Positions 1 through 10,775 are shown, numbered from the stretch's first letter. The stretch is 64,000 nucleotides of DNA from Bradyrhizobium guangdongense (GCF_004114975.1 NZ_CP030051.1:6448001-6512000), one strand, 5' to 3'. Notes: generated by a model not told the origin, from the sequence alone. A program made the numbers and translations.

Positions 1-1808
<1,808 letters not shown>

Positions 1809-1812
1809 CGCT

Positions 1813-1884
1813 GCGCGACAATCAGAGTTCAACAAAACTCTTGCGCGCGACAATCATCGCGGCAATCATCATCAGGCCGCGACA
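1813..1884. repeat. right-end repeats of the IS21-family element
   Basis: Just after istB, the 12-mer GCGCGACAATCA occurs at 1813-1824 and again at 1845-1856, exactly 32 bases apart. A related degenerate copy runs to GGCCGCGACA at 1884. IS21 elements carry multiple terminal repeats that bind the transposase, and their tips usually end in ACA/TGT. I infer the right tip is at about 1884, but the left end that would confirm it is not in the window. Confidence 0.55.
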
Positions 1885-2005
1885 CTGCCTCGCCATCCTG
1901 TTTGCCGCGCACTTCCCACCCAGATTGCCGCGCTACATTTCGCGTTTTCACACAACCTGGGCCATAAGCGGAAGCCAGCGTTGAGAGCCCCCAACTGAAG
2001 CAGCA

Positions 2006-2215
2006 TTACTCGTCCCATATCAGCTGGTGGCATGCTTGGCAGCGATAGACGTAAGTCATGGTGCCTTTGGCAGTGTTGGGAAGCGTCAGGTAAAGTCGCG
2101 GAACCCCATCACAGCGGGGACAATGGCTGGGTGGTTCTCGCAGAGGCTGTTGAATCGGAGCCACGATCTTCTCCCAGTCAGAAGGCGGCGGGAGCACTCG
2201 TGTCTCTCTCGTCAC
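2006..2215 (-). CDS. small zinc-ribbon protein
   Basis: A 69-residue protein with two knuckles, CPRC near residue 33 and CQAC near residue 60, spaced as in a treble-clef or zinc-ribbon fold. The N-terminus is proline-rich (RVLPPPSDWE). The type is familiar from Bradyrhizobium genomes as a hypothetical protein. The role is unknown; binding of zinc and possibly nucleic acid is inferred from the cysteine pairs alone. Confidence 0.65.
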   Translation of the reverse strand: MTRETRVLPPPSDWEKIVAPIQQPLREPPSHCPRCDGVPRLYLTLPNTAKGTMTYVYRCQACHQLIWDE

Positions 2216-2330
2216 CGACGCCTGGGCAACCTCGGCCGGTGATGTGGTACCTAACCCGAGCCGATCCTAGTTGGTTGCTAAGCTCTGGATTCGCGTGGAG
2301 GTACAAGCAGCCCGACCAACGATGCAGATT

Positions 2331-2504
2331 TTACTTTCCTTCAGATTTCACGATATCTGCAAGGTTTTCAAGCTGGTGCCCCAGTGCTACCCAGCTCCTT
2401 GAAATGCTCATGAGTACCGCAGAGCGCCTTGCTGAATTTTTCGAATCGGCTCCTTGGATTTTAAAGTCAGCCGCATACGCTCTGCATTGTTCAATGGATG
2501 GCAT
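2331..2504 (-). CDS. small conserved Bradyrhizobium-type protein
   Basis: A 57-residue protein starting MPSIEQCRAYAADF. The ATG at 2504 is preferred over the longer frame from 2576 because GGAGGAG lies about 7 bases upstream. It carries the pattern NSARRSAVLMSISRSW followed by LGHQLENLA, which I recognise from many short hypothetical proteins in this genus. It is soluble and helical, with no known function. Confidence 0.65.
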   Translation of the reverse strand: MPSIEQCRAYAADFKIQGADSKNSARRSAVLMSISRSWVALGHQLENLADIVKSEGK

Positions 2505-2550
2505 TTGCGCTCCTCCGCATAGATGTGGAAAGTCTCGCCGATAGGTGGCT

Positions 2551-2799
2551 TTATTGCTTGTATCGTTCGGTCTCAAACGAGAAACCGGCTGTTAGCACTG
2601 GTCCGACCGCGTCGCGGACTTCTACTGCCATCTGATGGCCTAGCTGAGATTTCGCTTTCGTCCATATCGTTTGCTTAGTCATACTTCCCAATGCCCGTGC
2701 GGCCTCGATCTGCACTGCTTTGAGATTGGATAGTTCCAGCCCCTCCTCATCGGGATAGAGGTCTGCGCCATCGCGCATGTCGAAGAAGTAAATTGTCAT
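2551..2799 (-). CDS. DUF6894-type small protein
   Basis: An 82-residue protein that begins MTIYFFDMRDG and contains YPDEEGLEL followed by a helical AVQIEAARAL segment. This is the signature of the DUF6894 family, abundant in Bradyrhizobium and of unknown function. The ATG at 2799 has GGGAG upstream; an in-frame start at 2847 would add 16 unlikely residues. Confidence 0.7.
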   Translation of the reverse strand: MTIYFFDMRDGADLYPDEEGLELSNLKAVQIEAARALGSMTKQTIWTKAKSQLGHQMAVEVRDAVGPVLTAGFSFETERYKQ

Positions 2800-2940
2800 C
2801 TTGGCGCTCCCAATTTTAGGCGGGAGCACACGCGGTCTCTCAGCCACCGACGCCTCGGACTCGGTCGGTGATGCGAATGCAATTCAGGGAGCCTCGGTTG
2901 GTTGCTTGCTAACTGAATATAGGTGCACAGAGGTCAGACT

Positions 2941-3141
2941 TTACGATGGCGGCTGCAGTCCCGGTGAGGTCAGCCATTTGTTCATCTCTCCAGCAACGTC
3001 GATCTGCTTGGCCTTCCGTAAAAGTTCCGTCCGCCGGACTCCAAGGGGCATTCCCTTGGCCTGTGCGCGCAGACTGTTTGCCTCTTGCGCGAGACGATAC
3101 TCGAAGGTCGATGAGTGTGCCGGGGATCGTTGAGTCGACAT
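2941..3141 (-). CDS. small conserved Bradyrhizobium-type protein
   Basis: A 66-residue protein with VEYRL-like and LRAQAKGMPLGVRR segments and a tail ending WLTSPGLQPPS. I recognise this as a recurrent small hypothetical protein of the genus. GGAG lies about 10 bases before the ATG. A longer overlapping frame (2909-3259) is its shadow. No function is known. Confidence 0.65.
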   Translation of the reverse strand: MSTQRSPAHSSTFEYRLAQEANSLRAQAKGMPLGVRRTELLRKAKQIDVAGEMNKWLTSPGLQPPS

Positions 3142-3430
3142 ACTTATGCTCCGCTGCGGGTTGAGCGGGAGCGCAATACAATGCGTTCACATCACCGATA
3201 GATGCTAAGGGCCGCTCGGTGGTGGCGAGAGAGTGCGCTCTTTTCGGATAGATAGCCACCGCATTGTTTTAATCTGCGACCGGAACCATGCGGAAGGTTC
3301 CGCTTTTTGGTCGCCTCCGACTGCTCAAGATTATCTCCCGCCAGACACCCTTGGAAGCCTGTCGGACCTGATGATGTAGCGAAAACCACCCCTCCGTTGG
3401 CCGCAGGCATGGTCATTCGCGTCGATTTGT

Positions 3431-3618
3431 GTGATTACTGACAGCGGCGAGCGCCAGATATGGCTTGCGGCCACGGGGCGCAACGAAGCCGTTGACCATG
3501 TGCTTGATGCCATTCCCGAAGGCTGGACCGCCTCCTTAGTTCAGCGGGAGCTGGGGCGGACGACGCCGCAGCGTTGAACATGACGCCAGGAGAGGTCCGA
3601 CAGCATAAAGTGTCCTGA
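3431..3618 (+). pseudogene. frameshifted remnant of a small conserved protein
   Basis: One frame from 3431 reads GERQIWLAATGRNEAVDH and then PEGWTAS but stops at 3575-3577. After a one-base shift around the GGGG run at 3552-3555 the frame continues LNMTPGEVRQH and stops at 3616-3618. The joined product resembles small Bradyrhizobium proteins that end in a PGEVR motif. The start is also damaged, because the frame beginning MVIRVDL upstream is in another phase. I read it as a decayed gene. Confidence 0.4.
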
Positions 3619-3660
3619 AATCGTAACTGCGGGCTAGGTCGAAAGCATGGGCCTATTGAG

Positions 3661-3948
3661 GTGTCGGAAATGATTGCGACCGGTCGTGTGACTTGGTTCA
3701 GATTGGAGAAGAAGTTTGGTTTTGTAACTCTGGACTCGGGGGAAGACGCCTTTCTGCATATAGCTGTCCTAAAGACCGCAGGGTATGTGACGCTTCCGGC
3801 GGGGACCACTGTGCAAGTTAGGGTCGCTAGGGACGGGTCTAAGCTCCGGATTGCCGAGCTTGTATCGGTGGATACCAGCACTGCTGATGGCGGTGAGCCG
3901 CAGCCTGTGATGCGAAAGCGTGGAAGGGAGCCCACCGCTGAGGGATAG
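3661..3948 (+). CDS. cold-shock-domain protein
   Basis: A 95-residue protein with one cold-shock domain in the first 70 residues. It has an RNP1-like KFGFVTL near residue 18 and an RNP2-like DAFLHI near residue 29. Such proteins bind single-stranded RNA or DNA and act as RNA chaperones in the cytoplasm. The C-terminal 25 residues are basic and disordered. The GTG at 3661 or the ATG at 3670 could be the start; neither has a strong ribosome site. The domain is divergent from the canonical CspA sequence. Confidence 0.8.
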   Translation: MSEMIATGRVTWFRLEKKFGFVTLDSGEDAFLHIAVLKTAGYVTLPAGTTVQVRVARDGSKLRIAELVSVDTSTADGGEPQPVMRKRGREPTAEG

Positions 3949-4177
3949 ACGTCAACGCAACCACCTAGCTCCTGCTAGCGGCTTTACGCGATCTACCTCT
4001 TGGTACGAGCCTACATCCGCGCTGAGTCCGCTGCGGGTCATTTTCGACGCATTTGGCAGGGATTGAGGACTGGTTGATGTCCGCTCCTGTCCGTAAGCGC
4101 CGTACCAAGAGCGGGCCAGGAGAGTTGCGTTTGGCCGGACTGCCGTGATTCAAGGTCCCGAACTGGGGACTCGAATC

Positions 4178-4940
4178 ATGCGCTACGAACTCGCCGACCA
4201 TGAATGGACCGCCATCAAGCCGATGCTGCCGAACAAGCCGCGTGGCGTTCCTCGGGTGAACGACAGTCGGGTCCTGAATGGCATTTTCTGGGTCCTCCGA
4301 TCAGGAGCACCCTGGCGTGATCTGCCGACGGCGTTTGGCCCATACACCACTTGCTACAACCGTTTCGTTAGGTGGCGGCGGGCCAACGTTTGGGGCCGCA
4401 TCATAGAAGCGCTTGCCACTGCCCATGATGCCGCTGTCCAAATGATCGACACCTCCATTGTCCGCGTGCATCAGCATGGAGCCTGCATCAAAAGGAACCA
4501 GCGCCAATCGATGGGAAGGTCCCGCGGCGGCTTGACGAGCAAAATCCATGCGATGGTCGATGGCAATGGTCTGCCGGTACGGCTGGCGCTGAGCCCGGGT
4601 GAGGCCCATGACGTTCGACTCGCCGGAAAACTGCTGTCTCGTCTGAAATCCGGGTCGATGCTGCTTGCTGACCGTGGGTATGATGCGGACTGGGATCAGG
4701 GAGCTTGCCATGAAGAAGGGCGCGTGGGCAAACATCTCGCCGAAAAGCAATCGCAGCGATCCGATTTGCTTCAGCCCTTATCTCTCTCGTGCTCGCAACC
4801 AGGTCGAGCGGTTCTTCAACAGGATCAAACAATGTCGTCGGGTGGCGACGCGCTACGATAGGCTCGCCGCCAACTACCTCGCATTCATTCAACTCGCGTC
4901 AATCCGGCTATGGCTGCGCCTTAATGAGTCCGCGTCCTAA
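4178..4940 (+). pseudogene. IS5-family transposase, frameshifted
   Basis: The first frame (ATG at 4178) carries the N-terminal ELADHEWTAIKPML segment, the first catalytic Asp (MIDTSIVRVHQHG) and the second (LADRGYDAD). It then loses phase at a GGG at 4692-4694. The other frame continues IRELAMKKGAWANI and RNQVERFFNRIK, with the catalytic Glu, to the stop at 4938-4940. Removing one G would restore one continuous transposase of about 253 residues. IS427-group elements sometimes use programmed frameshifting, but the run is short, so I favour inactivation. I could not identify the terminal inverted repeats. Confidence 0.85.
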
Positions 4941-6196
4941 GTCGTTGCAGGCATGCTGAACTCAAAAATTGTCTCTTTGCCGCTCGAGACGACCTTAAGC
5001 GTCCCGTCATGGGCTCGCGCAATCTCGGATGCGATGTAGAGGCCGAGACCTAAACCTTGCTGGCTGGGACGGTCGCCGCGGGTGTAAGGCAGAAACAGGC
5101 TTTGCATCGCCTTGTCCGAGATCGGCGTACCGTAATTTGTCACCCTGAGGGTAAAACTTCCATCGCTCGTCCTTGCCGAAACAATGATTGGCTTGTCGAT
5201 GTCGCCATAGGTGACCGCATTCCCGAGTAAATTGGAGAACAATTGGCTGATTTTGATGCGATCGCATCGAACCGGCTCGTTTAGGGCAATATCGGTCTCG
5301 ATGTTAAGGCTTGGCCACGCCAGACGCATTTCGTTGATGACGTGTTCGATCACGGGGGTCAGTGGCTCGTTTGCGTCGGGCCTGATCGTCAATCCGCCGC
5401 CGAGGCGGCCGCGGGCAAAATCCATGATGTTGTCCACCAGACCCGCCATTCGCATCACGGATTTCTGGATTGATGCGACGATGTCGGGCGCTCGCTCGCT
5501 ATTCGCATTCTTGAGGAGAACACGCATGCCGCCGGCTATTGACGCCAGCGGATTGCGGAGGTCGTGTCCCAGCACGCCGATAAATTGCTCGCGCAGCTCC
5601 GACGTCTTCCGTTCGTCAAGAAGATCGGCTCGGGTGCTTTTCAGGTCCGCTTCGGCAGACTGCCGCCCCACCTCACTGGCCAGCAGGCTTTCTGATCTCT
5701 TGGCAAGGTCGGCCTGAGATTGCTCGAAGCGCTCGTTGAGATCCAAATGCGCAGCGATCAATTCCCCAAAAAGCCGCAAGCTTTCGACGATCTCAGGTCG
5801 ATTTAACTCACGCGGTCGCGGATCGATCGCGCAGAGCGTGCCCCAGATGTCTCCGTTCGCACGCTTGATCGGAGCTGAGATGTAGCTCCTGAAGCCATAC
5901 ATGCGTGGCGTCGGGTGATTGCAAAATCTGGAATCCGTCTCGACGTCATCGATGACAACCAGTTCGCCGTGGCCGCGAATTTCATTGCAGATCGTTGTTT
6001 CGACGTGAAGCTCGCTCCCTTCCACGAGGCCGAAATCTATGCTGTCGCGAACAGCACAGCACAACCAGCGATCGCTGGTCACCCTGGCGACCGCTACGAA
6101 GCCCATGCCCGTTAAGCGGGTTACGGCATCCAAAATTTTCGGAACAGCATTGATTTGCTGAACGGCGGTGATTTCGCCGCTAAGTTCGGTTATCAT
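4937..6196 (-). CDS. GAF-domain sensor histidine kinase
   Basis: About 419 residues from the ATG at 6196. A GAF domain (about residues 15-160) is followed by a coiled-coil linker and a HisKA domain with GHDLRNPLASI, where His is the phosphorylated residue. The ATPase domain has an N-box (NLLGNAVTYG) and a G-box (GLGLGLYIA). There is no transmembrane segment, so it is a soluble sensor. The longer frame to 6436 would overlap the divergent response-regulator gene, so the shorter start is preferred although its ribosome site is weak. The divergent regulator is its likely partner. Confidence 0.85.
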   Translation of the reverse strand: MITELSGEITAVQQINAVPKILDAVTRLTGMGFVAVARVTSDRWLCCAVRDSIDFGLVEGSELHVETTICNEIRGHGELVVIDDVETDSRFCNHPTPRMYGFRSYISAPIKRANGDIWGTLCAIDPRPRELNRPEIVESLRLFGELIAAHLDLNERFEQSQADLAKRSESLLASEVGRQSAEADLKSTRADLLDERKTSELREQFIGVLGHDLRNPLASIAGGMRVLLKNANSERAPDIVASIQKSVMRMAGLVDNIMDFARGRLGGGLTIRPDANEPLTPVIEHVINEMRLAWPSLNIETDIALNEPVRCDRIKISQLFSNLLGNAVTYGDIDKPIIVSARTSDGSFTLRVTNYGTPISDKAMQSLFLPYTRGDRPSQQGLGLGLYIASEIARAHDGTLKVVSSGKETIFEFSMPATT

Positions 6197-6286
6197 TGAA
6201 CTATACTCAGGGGAGCATCTGGGTTCCTGACCCAACTCTGGAAGAGATAGAATGTTCTCGGAACAACGCGAGGCGGGAGCCGTTGC

Positions 6287-6682
6287 GTGTTGACCTCTAG
6301 AGTAAAGTACCCCTATTCGGTGGCTCACAAATCTGTTGTTTTGATAGTCGAGGACGAGTTCCTCATTCGTCTGAATGCGGCTGAGATGGTACGCGAGCTG
6401 GGCTACGAGGTCATAGAGGCCGCCGATGCGGATCACGCAATCGAGCTCCTGGAGAACACCGCCGATATAGCGATCGTATTTACCGATATCCAGATGCCCG
6501 GCTCGATGGATGGCCTGGGACTTCTAGCCACCGTTCGCGACCGTTGGCCTCCGATCGCACTGCTGGTCACTTCGGGCCAGGTAGAACCTGCCGTCGACGA
6601 TCTTCCCGCCGGAGCCCGCTTCCTGGCCAAGCCCTATGTGCAGAGGCAGCTCGGCCAGCATCTCCATGCTCTCACCGGATGA
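6287..6682 (+). CDS. single-domain response regulator
   Basis: A 131-residue receiver domain without an output domain. VLIVEDEFLIR holds the acidic pocket, FTDIQMPG the phosphorylated Asp, LVTSGQ the conserved Ser/Thr and LAKPY the Lys. The GTG at 6287 has GGGAG about 8 bases upstream; a GTG at the AHKS position is an alternative. It diverges from the GAF histidine kinase, which suggests a phosphotransfer pair. Single-domain regulators often act as phosphate relays or protein-interaction switches. Confidence 0.85.
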   Translation: MLTSRVKYPYSVAHKSVVLIVEDEFLIRLNAAEMVRELGYEVIEAADADHAIELLENTADIAIVFTDIQMPGSMDGLGLLATVRDRWPPIALLVTSGQVEPAVDDLPAGARFLAKPYVQRQLGQHLHALTG

Positions 6683-6822
6683 TGGCCAGCCGCCCGTCCC
6701 CTGTGTTTTGATTTCGATGCGGGCCTGCGAAGGTTTGGAAAATGGTCAATCATGCAGCGTGCTTAAAGCGTCTATCTGGGTCAGAAGGACAGCTTACACT
6801 CTTGCCTTGGCGGGAGTTCCCA

Positions 6823-6912
6823 ATGCCTGGCGAAATTGGCTTCCGCATAGGCGTGACCGTACTCGGGACTATCCCGGTCGTGTTGGTGATCGCCGCCGTT
6901 TTTTGGAAGTGA
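6823..6912 (+). CDS. 29-residue single-span membrane peptide
   Basis: A short frame from an ATG at 6823 with GGGAG 6 bases upstream. The product has a short polar start (MPGEIGFRI), then one hydrophobic helix, and ends FWK. It has the form of small alphaproteobacterial membrane peptides. I infer it from the ribosome site and hydrophobic pattern only; there is no recognisable family. Confidence 0.4.
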   Translation: MPGEIGFRIGVTVLGTIPVVLVIAAVFWK

Positions 6913-7089
6913 GCCGCCCGATCCGGAGACGCAATCGACTGCCAATCTACTTTCGGCAGCAATGGACCAAGATTGATCTGGCTCGGTGGTAAGAAGACTG
7001 CTATAGGATTGGTATCACCGCGCGCTTCGTGGCTGTTATCGGTGACTGAGAGCTTTGCGCTCCCGCCTCAACCCAGTGAAGGCGGTAAG

Positions 7090-7191
7090 ATGTCAAAATC
7101 CGACAAATTCGAAATCCGTGAGTGGCTTGTGCCGCCGCTGTTGGTGCCGGTCTTCCTCGCACTGCTGATCGCGGTTGTGGCTATTCTATAG
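7090..7191 (+). CDS. 33-residue single-span membrane peptide
   Basis: From the ATG at 7090 the product starts MSKSDKFEIREWLVPP and continues as one hydrophobic helix of about 18 residues ending AIL. AAGGCGGTAAG lies just upstream. The amphipathic start and proline pair before the helix resemble small membrane proteins I recall from Bradyrhizobium. It may form a pair with the 29-residue peptide upstream. Function is unknown. Confidence 0.45.
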   Translation: MSKSDKFEIREWLVPPLLVPVFLALLIAVVAIL

Positions 7192-7269
7192 CTGCAAGCG
7201 GTTCAGCAACCATGCGTTCAAAATGCAAATCGAATGCCTGGAGCAAGTTTGGGCCAATGGGAGCCGATA

Positions 7270-7467
7270 ATGGCAAACACCGCAATCATCAGGGATGCCT
7301 ACGGCGTTCCGGCAATTTTCGTTGGCTCGAAAACAGGCCGGGACGATGCGCCTTTTGTTTTCGTGAGCGTCGGGGGTGAGGAGCGCCGGATGCGCTGCTC
7401 TGAGTGGGATGCTCTTCCAATCTGGACCGGCCAGCGTCCTTCTTGGGTCAACAAAGGTGGATCATGA
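7270..7467 (+). CDS. small hypothetical protein
   Basis: A 65-residue frame starting MANTAIIRDAYGVPAIFVG with GGGAG about 6 bases upstream. It has alternating hydrophobic and polar residues (PFVFVSVGGEERRM) suggesting beta strands. No domain is recognised. It precedes the secreted-protein gene at 7502 by 34 bases, so the two may share a transcript. Confidence 0.45.
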   Translation: MANTAIIRDAYGVPAIFVGSKTGRDDAPFVFVSVGGEERRMRCSEWDALPIWTGQRPSWVNKGGS

Positions 7468-7501
7468 CGGGACCTTCGGTGTGAGCAGAACTCGATCCGG
7501 T

Positions 7502-7753
7502 ATGCGGACGGCGGCGCTCCTGCTCGCGTCGGGATTAAGCACATCTGCGTTATCCGCTTCCGTAGCGGAACCGAATTGCAGCGCGATCGAGAGCACCAGT
7601 GCCCGGCTCTCTTGTTACGATGCGGCGTTTCCGCCAAAGGCCAAGAAGCCCGCCGAAACCGATAGTGCCCCATCGTCAGGGTACAAGGACCCATTCGTTG
7701 CGGAAGAGGCTCGAACCGCCGCAAAGCTGAAGAACATTTGCCGCGGTTGCTGA
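7502..7753 (+). CDS. small secreted protein with C...RLSCYDAAF motif
   Basis: An 83-residue protein from the ATG at 7502. It has a signal peptide (RTAALLLASGLSTSALSASVA), then C-x-AI...ARLSCYDAAFP, and a C-terminal tail with two further cysteines (ICRGC). The C...RLxCYD motif occurs in many short periplasmic proteins of Proteobacteria and at the N-terminus of T6SS-associated VasI-like proteins. The mature domain is too short for a full VasI. I infer a periplasmic location. Confidence 0.6.
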   Translation: MRTAALLLASGLSTSALSASVAEPNCSAIESTSARLSCYDAAFPPKAKKPAETDSAPSSGYKDPFVAEEARTAAKLKNICRGC

Positions 7754-8075
7754 GCTTCGCCGACCGAGCGGGCGTATCCGATCATGTACGCTCCTATTTG
7801 AGGGTTCAATTTGATGACGAACGAGGATGCAAGAGGTCGTCGGACGGGCTGCCAACGAAGGCGAGCCCTTCGTTTGGCGGGTGCGGTGTTGGATGACAGG
7901 GCCGACAGCTCCGCGAGTTCGCAGGAGCACCAGATGCGCAAGCAGCGTCTTCTCGACGGGCCCGCGGAGTTTCGGGAAGTTCGAGTCGATCGTTCAGAGA
8001 AGACTTCAAGCGACGCTGATTGATCAGCGTTTCTCGCTGCCTACGTGTTGTTTCGTCGCGGAGCGATGACGGTGC
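7754..8075. other. gap with a doubtful, possibly decayed PilZ-like frame
   Basis: No convincing intact gene. A plus-strand frame from 7814 (MTNEDARGRRTG...) runs to 8023. A neighbouring frame contains VFSTGPRSFGKFESIV, which vaguely resembles the end of a PilZ domain, so a frameshifted PilZ relic is possible. The evidence is weak and I do not call a gene. Confidence 0.3.
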
Positions 8076-8288
8076 ATGGAACATCAGGGTATTGAGTATA
8101 CGGTGGTTCAAACGATCAATCCACCTGGCTGGAAATGGTCGTTTGAGCGAGCCGGTCGGTCATCGAAAACAGGCATCGGCTTCAATCGAGCAGAGGCTAT
8201 CATCGCAGCTCAACGTGCCATCATCCAATGGCTCAGGGAAAAGCAGCTTCGATCAAATACGCTCGGTCTGCGACCTACCGATTCTTGA
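8076..8288 (+). CDS. small conserved Bradyrhizobium-type protein
   Basis: A 70-residue protein beginning MEHQGIEYTVVQTINPPGWK with a WSFERAG strand and a helical C-terminus (FNRAEAIIAAQRAI). It resembles a widespread genus-specific family in which a short beta meander precedes a helix. Function is unknown. The gene lies between decayed DNA and a terminator-like hairpin. Confidence 0.65.
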   Translation: MEHQGIEYTVVQTINPPGWKWSFERAGRSSKTGIGFNRAEAIIAAQRAIIQWLREKQLRSNTLGLRPTDS

Positions 8289-8723
8289 ATTATCTTTGAC
8301 CTCGGGCGTTGCCACTCGATGCCGATGAACCTTAGGGCGACACGTCGGGACTAACCTTTGTCGGGATTTTACCCTCACCCTCCCGGGGCTGGTGATCCGC
8401 CGCCTGCGCTTTATTTAAGCGGGTGGCGTTTTTTGTTCCCTTTGTCCCAAGCGATGACTCTCTGACAGATGTTTGGGTTTGCTATCGGCGCATCGCCATA
8501 TATTGCGCTGCCGGCGCGCCTCCACCGGCACAGGCTGACGTCGCTCGTATCATCGTCGTTCAAGGTCAGCGACCGATCCGTTTCAAGCCACGGGTAAAGC
8601 ACCTCATGGTGCACAGGTGTGGTCTGGTCTCCGCAAACTTCTGCATTTTTCTGCTCGGCAGGCAACCGGCTTCAGGGCTTTGTAGAAGTGATGGGGGCCG
8701 AGAGGTCGAGCTGTCTTTCTATT
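8289..8723. other. gene-poor interval before the relaxase
   Basis: I see no supported gene. A minus-strand frame at 8411-8665 has no family resemblance and covers a terminator-like hairpin. The interval marks the 3' boundary of the relaxase gene, which is transcribed toward it. Confidence 0.4.
8398..8434 (+). terminator. terminator-like hairpin with T6
   Basis: An imperfect stem made of CGCC/GGCG and GCTT/AAGC pairs is followed by six T residues at 8429-8434. It lies 110 bases after the small gene ending at 8288 and would end plus-strand transcription. Confidence 0.4.
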
Positions 8724-10775
8724 CTAAATTCCGAGCCCGCGTTTTCGGCCAAATTGCCAGGAAATGTCATCGCCACGCATGATGCCGACGACCTCTCGGC
8801 CGATTTCCTTCTCAATAGCCGGGCGCCACGGTACGAGGCTGAAGCCGAGTCCGCCATCGATCATGGCGAAGCGGCCGCTGGCGAGTTGGGTGGATCCGAT
8901 CAACTTGCCGCGAATGGTTTGACCATCTTCGATCGCTTGGAAAGCAAGGCCTCGTTCAGCGGCGAGCTTCCGTCCAACTCGCTCGACCTCTCGACGTTCG
9001 AGCGTGGGCAGAAGGTCGGCTCTCGCACGGACGCCACCATCGGGCATGCGCCGGGCGTGGCCCCGCCGGATCAATTCGTCCTTCCGCCGTTCCAAGGCGT
9101 CCCGCACCTCAGCGCCGAAGCCTCCCTCGGCCAGCATACCGCGGTTGGGATTGACTAATTGCCGGTCGAGCCAAGTAGCGCCGTCGCTGGTCACCTGGCG
9201 ATCAAGATCGAAGGCCGAGTGGACCCGCAGACTCGTCCGCCGGCCAACGCCGGCCTCATAGGCCTGTGCGCGGGCTTCGAGATCGTCCGGTATAATCCAA
9301 CGGTCGGGACCTGCCCGCTCGACGATACCGGCCCGGCGCAACGCCTCCAGGCGGCGGATGTGGCTTTCGACATAGGCCTGATAGTCGCTGCCGGGAACAC
9401 GCACGTGACCTGCCTCGGCAAGCGCCCGATGCTCGTTCGGGTGGTACTCGCCGGTGCCTCTCGCAAGCTCAGCGATATTGCGGTCGGCGGGACGTGGGCC
9501 GGCCGGCGCGCGCCCAATCTCGACGATCGCGCCGATCCTCGCCTCGTCGGCAATCGCAGCGTCCCTCAAGGCCACGTGGTGGACGCGTCCGTCGATGCCA
9601 TCGACGATGATTCCGACCCTATCGGCGAGCTCATCAGCCAGCTCCTTGCCGATGACCCTGCCGATCACCGGGGCCGATGTCGTATCGCCGTGGAGGAGGA
9701 TGTTCTCTGCGCCTCGTGCTTGCCCCCGCGCGGCGAGGGAACGGTTGATGGACTTGATGATATCGCCGCGTTCGCCAAGCTCTCTCAATGCCGGCTCGAG
9801 CCGATCGGACAGGTGCCAGACGCCGGGTTCAATCTCCCTTGCCAATCCGAAGCGCCCCAGCACCTGCAATCGTCCGATCCGGAGCGTCCGATCGAAGTCG
9901 GCGTGGCGCTGACCGGCGTCCGGCCGCAGGTCGAGGAAGCCATTATCGGCCGCCCCCACCATCGCGCGATCAATGCGGGTGAAGCGCTCGGCGGCGATCT
10001 CCGCCTGAAGCTTCGTCCGCACCTCAATATCCGTCTCAGGTCCTAGCTCTAGGGTCGCCCGGTCCTGGGCGCGGAGCCGCAACCCATCGGTGATGTAGTC
10101 CTGGGCGATAATGAGATCCTTACCGAGATCGTCCTTGCCCCGGATCACGATATGGCTGTGAGGATGGCCGGTGTTGAAGTGGTCGACCGCGACCCAATCG
10201 AGGCTCGTGCCGAGATCCTCTTCCATTTGCCGCATCACGTCCCTCGTGAAGCCATGGAGATCGGACAGACGATCGCCGTCCTCGGGAACCACGATGAAGC
10301 GGAATTGGTGGCGGTCCTCGCGCCCCTGCTCGACGAAGGCCCGGCCATCCACCCGCTCGTCATCCGGTCCATAGAGCTGACCTCGCCCGCCGTCGCGGGT
10401 CGTCCCATCGCGCTGGAGGTAGTTGAGATGCGCATGGGCAGCTCTGCTGCCGATCTTCAACCGGACGATCCGTGCCTTGACCACGACACGGCGCATACGC
10501 TGGCTCGCGTCCCGCTGCCCCGCCGCCAACTTCAATCGATCGGCCGCGGCTTGGCCCCGACCGATCCGCGAGCAACGACCTTTTTTGGGACGCGTCGACC
10601 GCGAAGGACCTCTGTTCTTGCCGCGCGACCGTCCCGGCGTCAGGGGGCCTCCATTGGCCTTCACGGCAGCCTTCATGACCTGCGCGAAGAACGACTTCGG
10701 CCGCCGCGCGCTGCCTCCTCTGTCACGGATGCGGCCGGGGCGGGGGCGGAAATCTGATTTGTCGTCGCGGCTCAT
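8724..10775 (-). CDS. MOB-P/VirD2-like relaxase with DUF3363-type C-terminus
   Basis: About 683 residues from the ATG at 10775. The basic N-terminus (RPRPGRIRDRGG) is followed by the relaxase core: AHLNYLQRDG with the candidate nicking Tyr, and HFNTGHPHSHIVIRG, the HxxxxHxHxH metal-binding motif. The long C-terminal part is the DUF3363-type region. The architecture matches the relaxase called RlxS in Mesorhizobium tripartite ICEs. It would nick oriT and pilot the strand. No coupling protein or type IV secretion genes are nearby, so the element could only be mobilised in trans. A start at 10820 is also possible. Confidence 0.88.
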   Translation of the reverse strand: MSRDDKSDFRPRPGRIRDRGGSARRPKSFFAQVMKAAVKANGGPLTPGRSRGKNRGPSRSTRPKKGRCSRIGRGQAAADRLKLAAGQRDASQRMRRVVVKARIVRLKIGSRAAHAHLNYLQRDGTTRDGGRGQLYGPDDERVDGRAFVEQGREDRHQFRFIVVPEDGDRLSDLHGFTRDVMRQMEEDLGTSLDWVAVDHFNTGHPHSHIVIRGKDDLGKDLIIAQDYITDGLRLRAQDRATLELGPETDIEVRTKLQAEIAAERFTRIDRAMVGAADNGFLDLRPDAGQRHADFDRTLRIGRLQVLGRFGLAREIEPGVWHLSDRLEPALRELGERGDIIKSINRSLAARGQARGAENILLHGDTTSAPVIGRVIGKELADELADRVGIIVDGIDGRVHHVALRDAAIADEARIGAIVEIGRAPAGPRPADRNIAELARGTGEYHPNEHRALAEAGHVRVPGSDYQAYVESHIRRLEALRRAGIVERAGPDRWIIPDDLEARAQAYEAGVGRRTSLRVHSAFDLDRQVTSDGATWLDRQLVNPNRGMLAEGGFGAEVRDALERRKDELIRRGHARRMPDGGVRARADLLPTLERREVERVGRKLAAERGLAFQAIEDGQTIRGKLIGSTQLASGRFAMIDGGLGFSLVPWRPAIEKEIGREVVGIMRGDDISWQFGRKRGLGI

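Noticed and set aside
3192..3416. minus-strand frame of 74 residues
   Set aside because: No ribosome site, no family pattern and irregular composition. It lies in a gap with only decayed sequence.
4145..4178. GGGGACTCGAATC resembling a tRNA T-arm near the IS5 start
   Set aside because: No acceptor or anticodon arms surround it; it is part of the leader of the insertion sequence.
8411..8665. minus-strand frame of 84 residues
   Set aside because: No recognisable features, and it overlaps a terminator-like hairpin; the composition does not look coding.
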